From positions 81,314,666 to 81,378,665 of the forward strand of contig NC_133900.1 of assembly GCF_964199755.1 (NCBI RefSeq): 64,000 nt of DNA, in the 5' to 3' direction. Position numbers and translations under genes: made by a program. Positions 1-9,180 of this stretch are shown here, in pieces. Numbering within the stretch: position 1 is the stretch's first letter; each line of letters begins with the position of its first letter. Below the pieces are notes generated by a model. The model was not told where the DNA came from. It was given only the letters and a program-made list of their open reading frames with translations, and made no database searches. The stretch comes from Larus michahellis. Lineage: Eukaryota > Chordata > Aves > Charadriiformes > Laridae.

Positions 1-996
1 ATAACTGATTCCGGTAGCCGGATCCCTAAGGAAGGTGAATAAAAGAGTAAGTTGCAAACTTTGGCAATTCTGCAGAGAAAAAGCTGTGGATATTTGATGC
101 TTCCGGGTTAAATTTTCTGATTTTAAAGCTGCCAGGTCTTACTGAAACAGCAAAGTCACGAGAGGTAAAAGTCTCTTTTCGGAGGGAATGAGTCACCGCT
201 GAAAGTTAAGTTTAGAAAACAAAACCTGCCCATTCCCATTACCTTTCAACATCAAAAAAAAAAAAAAGAATCACCACAGAAGATTTAACTTCTGGTATAT
301 CCCACAAACTCGTGTTGCTAGAAGACGTGAAATGCCATTGTTAAAGCCTCGAATGCGCCCTGTCGAGATCCTTGAGCGTGCCCCGTTGAGATCAGCCGGC
401 GGCGGTGGGAAGGAATGGCACGAGCCAGCTGCAAATTCCGCTCGATGGTTTGGCCAGTGTTTCTCAAGGAAGCCAACTGTGTTTTATTTGACCAAAAGCA
501 ATTAATGTAATTCACGGCGTTGCCGCTTTGTGAATAAGAAGCCCTCCAAGCGCGATGTTAAATAATTAATAGGGTGGTAAGCATTTCCCCCCCCCCCCCA
601 ATATCTGCTGATACATGAACAACAGTTTTCGCAGCTGGCTCATTCTGTAAAACAAATTAAAAGCGCATACTAGAAATGACAGCAGCCATCCAGCATTGCA
701 AAATCCAGCCCCAGCCGCTCTTCCCTTTGCTCGGAGGGAGGGGTGGTGGGGCACCTTCCCCATCCGGAGCCATCTGCAGCCATCTCCACTCAGGCCTTTT
801 CCAAGGCATCCTCCAAACAGCTTCTAACCCCTGGAAATTCATGGCACAGGGGGCTGCTTGAGGCACAGTTGGTGTCTTTACCTTGAATAGCACCTCATGG
901 TTTTGGGTATTTTTTTCTTCTGTGAATGCATATGGGTGCTTTTTTTCACCCTCCATGAACTTCTGGCACCTCAAAGCAGGATGTCTCACTGTTTAA
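1..996. other. Upstream intergenic DNA
   Basis: No gene or recognised repeat is visible. There is a 13-base C run at 587-599 and a short A run near 255-267. The small open frames here have no recognisable protein similarity and overlap each other on both strands, as expected by chance. Confidence 0.5.
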
Positions 997-1290
997 TTAC
1001 CTGCTGGGTGAAGACCCACCTCCCTTGGTTCACTTTAAATCTGCCACCTGCTAGTTTCACTTGATGCTCTCTAGTTCTTATATTAGAAAAGGAAGCAAAT
1101 AATCCATCCCTACCCTTCTCCACTCATGATTGTGCATTCTCTCTCATCTGACTGTTTTCTGTTGGTTATCACTTCTCCATCCTAAATAATCCTGGTCACT
1201 CAAATCCTTGAATCACTCTAACATTGAGGTCACTCCATATTTTTAGTCATATTTGTTGCTCTTCTCTGGATTTTTGCCATTTTTCTTACA
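997..1290 (-). repeat. Ancient CR1-type LINE 3' fragment
   Basis: Read on the minus strand this resembles the 3' part of the old sauropsid CR1 LINEs. Tell-tale pieces on the + strand are 'tgatgctctctagttctta' near 1060, a stretch about a resistant-to-tail-end block near 1110 ('ctccactcatgattgtg'), and 'catatttgttgctcttctc' near 1248, which corresponds to the widely shared CR1 segment on 'ttgttgcccttctctg'. Divergence is high, so the boundaries are approximate. Identification is from remembered consensus, not a search. Confidence 0.6.
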
Positions 1291-2628
1291 CGCGGGCCAG
1301 AGCTGCCGGAGGCAGGCATGCTGCAGCCCTCCCCGTGCTCTCCATTGCGCTCCATCCTGGCACGTCCCACCAGCTTTGTGGCATCTTCCGAGCGCCGAAC
1401 CAATCCTTCTGTGCAGTTACTATGACTGCAGGATCTTATTTCTGAGTGAGAACAAGCTGGTTAGAAATTTCTCGCTTTCAATCATTTTACTGCTCTCTAA
1501 TCACATCTGGAAAAGTAACCACCTCCATCCTGGTCAAACAGTCATTAATACTATCTTGATACTATCGTTTTCCTAGTCAGACCTTAAATCTATAAAAATT
1601 CAGCTTTAGTTGCTGGTTTGACTCCTGCTTTTGGCACGGAGCGTATGGCACCTTCCCCACCAGCCACAGCCTGGTCCGACCCTCCTATACGAGCTGTGTC
1701 CTGTCACTACCGTGTCCTGCTGACCGTCTCCTCTCCACACACATCGATTCACTCAACATGCCAATTCAAAGCCAGGCGTTCCAAGTCCCTCATCCTCATT
1801 CCACTGTGGCTTCATGGAAATCAGGTCGCCTGGTCGCTTTTCTTCTGGAAGTATCTGGGAGTACCTCCCATGTGAATATGACCGTTCCTTGTGGCTCCTT
1901 TGCAGCTGCTCCAGGGATCTGTGTCCCTCCCCATCTGTGTGGACCTCTCCATCCTGCTGTTAGTGCTTCTGGAGAAGTTTTGGAGGAAATGCTTGATTTT
2001 TCCATCCTGCCTTGCTCCCAAAATCGCTCCCTTGCTCTTTCCTACTTGCCTGGTGCACACGTGGACAACAGCCACCTGATAGGCCCCAGCGTTTTTTGGG
2101 AGACGTTGGATTCCTGACACCCATGTCTCCCTTCCAACCTCAATCATTCTGTGATTATGTTCTCCTTAGTGCAAGGAGAGCACTTTCCAAAACAGGAGGA
2201 CTCGTCACCCACAAGGGTGGACTCCCCACCCCGTCGCTCAGTGTCCTCTGCATGTCCAGGGCTGCCACTGCAGAGGGTCCTCACAGCACCCGGCACCTGG
2301 GGAACACCTCCCTCTCGGTTTGCCATCCCACTGGAGAGCAGACCTCTCCTTAACCATCCCCCCCGTGCCACCCCCTGCACAACTCCTGTCCTGGCATTCC
2401 TCCCACCGCTGATGGCTGTGCATTACCTGACTGCACAGGTAGCTATACCCCTTGTTACTTGAATATATGTACGTACATACATATAGCACACATACAGATA
2501 TGCATGCGTGTGAGAGATGTGTACACACCTCTCTCGATACACAACCATTCGTGATGACTACATTTCGTATCTACATCAGTCCCCCAGTGCTTGGGGCCCT
2601 TCCTTCATCATCTATGGGCAAGGCTAGG
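1291..2628. other. Upstream intergenic DNA with a possible CR1 tail
   Basis: Nothing coding was recognised. 'cccttccaacctcaatcatt' followed by 'ctgtgattatg' (about 2128-2158) looks like the 3' terminus of a plus-strand CR1, although the body upstream of it could not be recognised. A short TA/CA-rich simple-sequence patch lies at about 2460-2530. Overlapping 100-120 codon open frames on both strands are judged to be chance frames in moderately GC-rich sequence. Confidence 0.4.
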
Positions 2629-3310
2629 AATCATAGAATGGTTTGGGTTGGAGGGGACCTTAAAGATCACTTAGTTCCAACCCCCCTGCCCTGGGCAGGG
2701 ACATCTCCCACCAGACCAGGTTGCTCCAAGCCCCGTCCAACCTGGCCTTGAACCCCTCCAGGGATGGGGCAGCCACAGCTTCTCTGGGCAACCTGGGCCG
2801 CTGATTCACCACCCTCATAGGAAAGAATTTCTTCCTAATATCTCATCTAAATCTTCCCTCTTCCAGTTTAAAACTGTTACTCCCCATCCTATGGCTCCCC
2901 TCCCTGATCCAGAGTCCCTCCCCAGCTTTCCTGGAGCCCCTTTAGGGACTGGAAGGGGCTCTAAGGTCTCCCCGGAGCCTTCTCTTCTCCAGGCTGAACC
3001 CCCCCAGCTCTCTCAGCCTGTCCTCACAGCAGAGGGGCTCCAGCCCTCCCAGCATCTCCGGGGCCTCCTCTGGCCCCACTCCAACAGCTCCGTGTCCTTC
3101 TGCTGTTGGTGCCCCAGAGCTGGAGGCAGCACTGCAGGGGGGGTCTCCCCAGAGCGGAGCAGAGGGGCAGAATCCCCCCCTCGCCCTGCTGCCCACGCTG
3201 CTGGGGATGCAGCCCAGAATGTGGGTGGCCTTCATGGGCTGTGAGCGCACATTGCCGGCTCATGTTGAGCTTCTCATCAACCAGTAACCAAATCCTTCTC
3301 AGCAGGGAGA
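2629..3310 (-). repeat. CR1 LINE 3' fragment, about 680 bp
   Basis: The fragment begins on the + strand with the reverse complement of a CR1 tail ('tcatagaatggtttgggttg'). It continues through the standard CR1 blocks: 'ggttgctccaagccccgtcc', 'agggatggggcagccacagc', 'ctctcagcctgtcctcacag', and ends in a degraded stretch about a 'cggctcatgttgagcttctc' block near 3257. Orientation is minus. It belongs to the same subfamily as the copies at 53.8 kb and 57.6 kb, including the shared 'gggtctccccagagc'-type segment. Confidence 0.92.
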
Positions 3311-3508
3311 TCTATGGGCTAGGCTAGAAATGACATATTGCAACATCTCCTCAGTCACTTTTATATGCTGTAGTTTGCATCGTGATTATCTAAATTCTGC
3401 AGAATACCCTTCGTCTCTACGTGGACTTCACGACCAATGGCAGTTTGCAAAACCTGACGAAATCCAAGCGCTCTCTCTTGAAGTAGGCCCAGCGGCTTGC
3501 TGGGTTCA

Positions 3509-3562
3509 CAGAACCACAGAGTGGTTTGGGTTGGAAGGGACCTTTAAAGGCCATCTAGATTT
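3509..3562 (-). repeat. Short CR1 3'-terminal fragment
   Basis: About 54 bp starting 'cacagaaccacagagtggtt' and running through 'gggttggaagggacctttaa' match the extreme 3' end of CR1 in minus orientation. The sequence beyond it no longer resembles CR1. It is a severely 5'-truncated insertion or a remnant. Confidence 0.75.
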
Positions 3563-3714
3563 TACGTCATCTGTTCCCAGAATTTGCCATCATTACTGGT
3601 GTGTCGATGGGGCTGCCGAGGTCTCGATGGGGCATATTTATGGGGAAACCGTCTTGGGGAATGCTGCTGTAATGCAGCTGAAAAGGTGCTGAGTTGGCAT
3701 TTGAGTGTAAGGGA

Positions 3715-3978
3715 TCATAGAATCATGGAACCATAGAATAGTTCGGGTTGGAAGGGTCCTTGAAGATCACCCAGTTCCAACCCCCTGCCCTGGGCAGGGA
3801 CACCTCCCACCAGCCCAGGTTGCTCCAAGCCCCGTCCAGCCTGGCCTTGAACCCCTCCAGGGATGGGGCAGCCACAGCTTCTCTGGGCAGCCTGGGACGG
3901 TGCCTCACCACCCTCAGCCTAAAGAATTTCTTCCTTATACCTAGCCTGAATCTTCCCTCTTTTCGTTTGAAGCCCTCG
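3715..3978 (-). repeat. CR1 LINE 3' fragment abutting the CpG island
   Basis: It starts with a CR1 tail in minus orientation (two 'atagaat' units, then 'gttcgggttggaagggtcct') and carries the 'ccctgccctgggcagggaca' and 'ccagggatggggcagccaca' blocks through 'aatcttccctcttttcgttt'. It stops where the CpG island begins, about 260 bp upstream of the ISRE in the promoter. The long open frame that starts inside this repeat and runs across the island (3748-4713) is compositional and not a gene. Confidence 0.9.
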
Positions 3979-4237
3979 CCCCGTGCCCGCCGGGGTGTCC
4001 CGGTGCCGTGCCCCGCGGCGGCGGTGAGGGGCGCAGCGCCCGCCCGCCCGCTCCCGCCCCCGCCGCCCGGCCCTGCCCGGCCCGGCCCGGCCCGGCGGAG
4101 AGGCGGGGGGATTTCCAAGCGCCGCCGGGCGGCCTCGCCGCTTCCTCCCCCTTGTTTTGCTTTCGGTCCGGGCCTTCCTCCGCCCGGGCGGCGGCCGGGA
4201 ACTTTCCGTTTTGCTCCCGCGATTATTCAGCGCCGGT

Positions 4238-4247
4238 TTTCATTTTC
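4238..4247 (-). promoter_or_regulatory. ISRE / IRF-element in the IRF2 promoter
   Basis: The + strand reads TTTCATTTTC, the reverse complement of GAAAATGAAA, an exact fit to the IRF-binding core GAAANNGAAA; flanking bases extend it to GGAAAATGAAAACC. It lies about 41-50 bp upstream of the TATA-like box. IRF1, IRF2 and ISGF3-type complexes bind this class of site. Function here is inferred from the motif and position only. Confidence 0.6.
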
Positions 4248-4255
4248 CATCCCGC

Positions 4256-4268
4256 GTCCCCTGGCAAC
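4256..4268 (+). promoter_or_regulatory. RFX X-box-like site
   Basis: GTCCCCTGGCAAC fits the bipartite RFX consensus (GTNRCC, short spacer, RGYAAC) with one mismatch in the first half and a perfect second half. It lies between the ISRE and the TATA-like box. This is motif evidence only. Confidence 0.35.
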
Positions 4269-4287
4269 GCCGGTAACCTTGAGGAAT

Positions 4288-4294
4288 TATATAA
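4288..4294 (+). promoter_or_regulatory. TATA-like box
   Basis: TATATAA, followed by GGGCCGCGG, lies within the CpG island. A TATA box at this position would place a start site at about 4318-4325. CpG-island promoters are often TATA-less with dispersed starts, so this may be one of several starts or not used. Confidence 0.4.
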
Positions 4295-4433
4295 GGGCCG
4301 CGGAAACGCGCCGCCAAGGTAATTTCATATTTTTATTGTTATTTTTTTTTTTAATATTTATTTTAAAAATAGGGCGGGGGAGATGCGGGGAGGGGGGTCC
4401 CCGCCTCCCCCCCTCCCCCGGGCAGACAAAGGC

Positions 4434-4460
4434 GGGGGCGGTGGGTCGGGAGGGCCGGGG
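4434..4460 (+). other. G-quadruplex-forming motif
   Basis: Five tracts of at least three G (4434-4438, 4443-4445, 4448-4450, 4452-4454, 4457-4460) with loops of 1-4 bases satisfy the canonical G3+N1-7 pattern on the non-template strand, just downstream of the TATA-like box. Further G-rich tracts lie at about 4531-4600. Confidence 0.6.
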
Positions 4461-4674
4461 CGCGGCGCTGGCGACTCCCCCCCCCCCCCCCGGCCCCGTT
4501 CTCACCGGAGATACCGGCAGCCGTCAGGCCCGGAGGGGGGGGGGGGACGGCGGAGGGGCTGCGGGCGGGGGTCTCGCCGTGAGGGGGGGGCCGGGGCGGT
4601 CCGTTACACAAGCGGCGGGGCGGCGCCTTCCCGCCTCTCCCCGTCCCGTCCCGTCCCCCCCCCCCCCCCCCGCC

Positions 4675-4774
4675 ATGGCGGCCGGGGAGGGATGTGAGGA
4701 GACCCCCCCCTAGGGCGGCCGGGGAGGGATGTGTGAAGGGATACCCCCCGCCTATGGCGGCCGGGGAGGGCTGT
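4675..4774 (+). repeat. Three imperfect copies of a GC-rich unit with two ATGs
   Basis: The 17-base core ATGGCGGCCGGGGAGGG occurs at 4675 and 4754, and as AGGGCGGCCGGGGAGGG at 4712. Unit spacing is 37 and 42 bp. The first copy opens a 12-codon frame ending at 4713. The third opens an 86-codon frame ending at 5014. If this lies in exon 1 these would be upstream open reading frames; CCGCCATGG at 4671-4679 is a strong Kozak context. Whether the region is transcribed is not visible from the sequence. Confidence 0.6.
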
Positions 4775-5040
4775 CAGTGTGGAGGGGGGTGCTCTGTCCC
4801 CGTGTGGGGGCGCGGAGGCAGGAGGGGTGGGCGCCACAAGATGGAGCGGGGCCTGAGGGGGGGGCTCCTGCGGGAGCGGCGGAAGGAGGAAGTCCCGGGA
4901 GCGGCGGCGGGGCAGGCCATGGCGGGGCCGGCCATGGGCGGTGGTGCTTCCTCGCTCCCCTGCAGCCCCAGCAGCAGCAGGCCTTTCCGCCGCCCTCTCC
5001 AGACCTCGAAGTAAACACACCTCTGGAAAACAACCATGTA

Positions 5041-6929
5041 CGTTGTTTTCTTCCCCCCCTACTGTATGACCTCAGTGGATCCAGCGATAGCAAGTGCGCC
5101 GTTTGAACACCCAACACACAAACCGCGCTCTGCCTTCTGTGTTTTGGGGTGCTTTTTTTTGCGGGAATAACCTCTTTTTTTTTAATTTTTTTTTTTTTTT
5201 TTTTCCCCTTCTTGTGGGTACGGTGTCGTTGCGTGGCAGTTGGCAGGGCCGCTCCGGGGAGTGGAGGGCCGAGGTCTGGACGCCTTCCCACGGAGGAGGC
5301 TGAGGAACCGGGGGGGTGGGGGGCGGTTTGTTTGTGTCCGAGGGTCAAATTCCGAGCTCCTCACAACGTCTGGGGTGAAAGTTGCAAGACTCTGATCCCT
5401 CAGCCCAGGTTCCCTGAGATATTTCAGTCTTTAATTCCCATTTTGCTTTGTGAGAGCACCTCTTCTATGATTCTACACAGCAGAGTGTTTTGAGGCTTGT
5501 TTATTTAGGCAGGGAGCTCAGATAAAGCGATTTGGGAGCGCAGAACTTTGCTCCCTGTTAGTGGTGGTTCTCGTTTATAGCCCCGTTCACCATGCTGAGA
5601 TCTTGCAGACGGCAGTCTCGTGAATGTAGGAGCAGTTGTAAACTACACCCTCAGTTTCTGGAGGTGAAATATGGCATGTTTAAGTTTATAGTTATTTTAT
5701 TTAAGTCTCAAAGGGTTTGCATATAATAACCTTTGCAGAATGCCCGCGTTAGTACCATAAAAAGAGAGTTGAGTGGAGAAGCAACGTTTAAATTCATCCT
5801 AATACGGAAACGGTGACATAATTATAAAAGTAGCAGAATTGATCTGTGAGGCAGATGGTTTCCGTCTGAATCGCAGTCTTTCCATGCCACCAGCCCCTTC
5901 GGAGACATCAGTGTCCTCCTCCGGCCCCTGTTGGTAATGTCTCCCAGAGGAATTTACTTCCCATGCACCTTGTGTGCAGCGATTCCTTTTCCCTGGTAAA
6001 TGGCGGTGGAAGGTCTGAGCGCCGACTCCTTTGACACAGTATTGCTTTGACGATTCTTCAGCTGGGTACCAGCATGGTGAGGTGTCATCTGCTGACCCCG
6101 GTGGTGTCCCTGTGATCCCAGATGGTCAGCAGAGTGGTCAGCCATTATATTTGACACATACCTTTGCGGTGCCACCTGCTTGCTTGCTGACTACAAAAGT
6201 GACAAGACGATGTCAAGTGAGTCTCTCTCGAAGAGCTGTTCCTCATAGGCCACGTTAACATGGAAAGGGGTAGATAAGCGGTATGAGAAGTAACATACAG
6301 GCTGTTGAGAAATAGGGTTAAAGACCCCCAGTCTCCATTGGGTGGAGGTCTTTGATATGTGGGACCAGGTGGAGTTAGAGAGAGGCAGAGTCTTAGTGCA
6401 CAGTTGAGAAAATGATGCAGGAAAAAAAGGAGCTCAGATTCAAGAGGAAATGGAAATATTTTTGGAATAGAAAGAGTCTACATTAGAAGAATAGCCTTTA
6501 TGTAAATAAATTTGCAGCCAGCGTATGTATACCTTAAATTAAAACATGTATTTATTTATGTATATTCTGTATATGTTAATAGGATTTAAAAAAAAAAGCG
6601 GTGGGGAAAAGCTGACAGATGAAGAATGTAAAATTTGCCATGACACATCTTGTCTTGAAGAAGAGCATCATCCCCATGGTATTAAAACTGCTATTAAAAC
6701 GTCTCCATGGTACAATACTTGGAGTATCAGCAATTTTTTGGAAGCTCGCATACTGTAGAGAGAGACTACAGATGGCATAGAGGACAGAGTGGCTTGCACG
6801 TGCATGAAGTGGGATACCTCTTATTAAAGAGGAAATAACTGTTTTGGGAAGTAACAGAAGATCTCAGGAACTGACGTTCTAGGCCCGTATAGGAGGAGTA
6901 GGGATTAGGGCTGTGGGACTGCCTGCCCT
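5041..6929 (+). other. IRF2 intron 1, 5' part
   Basis: No coding exon was recognised. A T-rich tract at about 5174-5204 follows the CpG island. The remainder is ordinary AT-leaning intronic sequence with a few short open frames that match nothing known to me. The 3' part could contain the decayed 5' end of the CR1 that becomes recognisable after about 6930. Confidence 0.5.
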
Positions 6930-9180
6930 ACCAAGATGTTGACAACGACTGTCATGTATTAAGGACGAGTAGAGAAGCTACAAAAGCAGGAAATACGATG
7001 ATAATGGGAGGCTTCAGTTGCCCCACGTAGATTATGTCATGCTCCGACATGAAATTTGCCCAGCTACTAACTTTTTAGATGACAGACACCCCCTGCTTTG
7101 CAGGTGTGGCTTGTACGGGTGCCCTGTGGGTAGCAACTCTGGACAAGGTTCTGGCCAGCAAGAATTAAGTAAGAATTTTACTTTAAAAAAGCCAGCTATG
7201 ACATGACAGTGATCATAATGTACTTGGACTGAATGTTGCTTCAGGAACAATAAAGCCAAGGGATGTTGTGGCAGTGTTTAATTTTCCAAAGTAAATCTTC
7301 ATAATGCAAGGGAAAAAAATGAATAAAAAGGCGTGAGGCAGCCAACACTGTAAAATACTTGCAGGTGGCATGTAATTCTTCAAAGATGCTATAGTGAAGG
7401 CTCAGAGCAATTGCATGGCATCTGTCAGAAATGCCAAAAAAGCTGAGCAGACTGACAAGCAAAGTAAGAGGAGCTCAGCAGAAGTAAAAAAACATCTTTC
7501 ATAAGTTACAGCTTTGTCTCCAAATGGGAAAGGTGGGAAATAACATAAAGTCTGTGTTAAACACAATAAGGTAGGCCAAAGAGAGTCATGGAATAAGTTG
7601 CTAAAAGCATACAAACAGTTGGTAAATCCTCTTTGAAATGTATCAAAAGCAGGAAACCTGCTGATAAGTGATCCACGCGTAGAAGGAGTGCCCAAGGAAG
7701 ATAAAGTCATAGCAGAAGAGTGAAACAAATGTTTCAAGCCTTGCTTCACTGAGGAAGAGTGTAAGGAGATGCCCTTGCAGGAGGCTTTTTCTTTATTTAA
7801 GGAGTGAGCATGTTGGAGGATTTCTCCCAGACTGAAGCGTCTGTAAGAGACCTTATCGGAACGAACCATTGAGAAGGATGAAGTAGATGGCAGGAGGTGA
7901 TACTTGTTGAAGAGTTCTGAAGGAACTTAAAGTATGAAATTGCTGACGCATTGCCTGTTGTGTGGCACTTGTTGCGCAGGTCTGCCTTGGTGCTCCAGGA
8001 ATGGAAGGTGACAAATGAGCTGTCTGTTTTTCAAGGTTTCTGGGGAGGCTGAGAACTCCCGGGTGGTAATTTTTTGTTTGCTTGTTTGTTTGCCAGGGAT
8101 TAGTGAATGGGATTAATGAACACGGGTATAAATGTGATACATTGACAAAGACTAGGCCTGACTTTTGTAAAGGAGGAGTTGTGCGTCACCAGTCTCCTGG
8201 TGTTCTCTAAAGGCCATTGCTGAGCTATTGTTAAGATCTGGTTGATAGAGCCCTTCTTAAAGCAGGGCCAGTTTCAAAGCGGGATCAGATTGCTTCGGGG
8301 CATGTAGTCATGATCAGTTTGCTCAATGAAAGGAGGTGGCCAGTTGTTCCCCTCCAGAGTCTGCCCAGAGTCCGTGCCATCCATCAGAAGGTGCCATCCA
8401 AGTGATGGAGGAAGGGGTAGGTGGTGATGTGACAAGTTTGCTGGTTGTATTAACTCATTCAGAGCATGAAAATCCCGAAGGCTGAACCGCAAAGACTGCA
8501 GAAGGATCTTATGTTGAAAGTCCAGATGTAAGTTTGCAAATGAAATTCAGTACAGACCAATGTGAGTGTAACACAAAGGGAAGGGAATGCAATCTTCATT
8601 TTCTGTACATAAGCATGAAGTTTGAACAGACTTTTTACTCAGGAAAAAAATCATACAACACAGATAATGCAGCAAAAAAATAAGCTCTGTGCCCAGAAGT
8701 GGCTAAGAAAGGAGAAGGCAGGTTTGGAATTATTAGGAAGGAGTAAAAATAGAAATAGAAAACACCGTCATGCCACTATAATTTCATGTTGCCCTGCTCT
8801 CCTGAATAGGGTTTACAATTTTTGTTCCCCTGTCTCAAAGAGTAGGATGTAGTGAAAGTTGATGAGCTACAGAGAAGGGCATCAAAGACGATCAAGGGTA
8901 TGAAAGAGCTTTTGTGAAAGAGTAAGTTGCTTGGAAAAGAAGTGACTGAAGAGGATGTGGGGATGTTCTTTAAAGTCGTTAGCGTCATGAAGAAAGTGAA
9001 TAGGTAATAGTACAGATAAGATAATTGTGACCCAAATAAAGCAAATGGGAGGCAGTTTCAAAACAAAAGGAGGTGCTTGTCCTGCAGTGGCAGAAATGGT
9101 GGTGTTCGTGGGGCCACTGCGTGTGTGTGTCAGGAGTTTACCTGGGTTCACAAGTGATTAGGCGGCCTGTGGAAGAGAAA
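6930..9180 (+). repeat. Ancient, nearly ORF2-length CR1-type LINE in intron 1
   Basis: A decayed plus-strand CR1 can be followed over about 2.2 kb. The endonuclease region shows as 'gataatgggaggcttcagtt' (about 6999). The reverse-transcriptase start shows as 'gagttctgaaggaacttaaa' (about 7911). Later ORF2 shows as 'gacttttgtaaaggagg' (about 8160) and 'caaatgaaattcagtacaga' (about 8537). The 3' part shows as 'aaacaccgtcatgccactat' (about 8760) and 'gagaagggcatcaaagacga' (about 8872), followed by the 'aacaaaaggaggtgcttgtc' region. These blocks are in the correct order and spacing for one element of the old sauropsid CR1 type, unlike the young avian CR1 copies elsewhere in the window. The reading frame is destroyed throughout. 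The 5' boundary is uncertain. Identification is by remembered consensus. Confidence 0.8.

Larger units (their letters stand above)
3979..5040 (+). promoter_or_regulatory. IRF2: CpG island / IRF2 promoter and noncoding exon 1 region
   Basis: This is the only block in the window with sustained extreme G+C and dense CpG. It lies upstream of the complete IRF2 coding region with no other gene between, so it is taken as the IRF2 promoter. It is interrupted by an AT-rich segment at about 4321-4370, followed by a GC-box ('agggcggggg', 4371-4380). A kappaB-like palindrome ('gggaactttcc') lies at 4197-4207. Long C and G runs at about 4480-4492, 4534-4544 and 4656-4671 may be assembly-sensitive. Exon 1 is not resolved: 'ccaag/gtaatt' at about 4317 and 'tcgaa/gtaaac' at about 5010 are possible donors, with the second better placed relative to the TATA-like box. 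The assignment as promoter is inference from position and composition. Confidence 0.75.

Noticed and set aside
3748..4713. 321-codon open frame on the + strand
   Set aside because: It begins inside a CR1 repeat and runs through the CpG island, with Pro/Gly/Arg-rich composition driven by G+C; overlapping frames are open on both strands.
5464..5477. 'ctatgattctac', resembling a CR1 tail
   Set aside because: No CR1 body on either side; likely coincidental.
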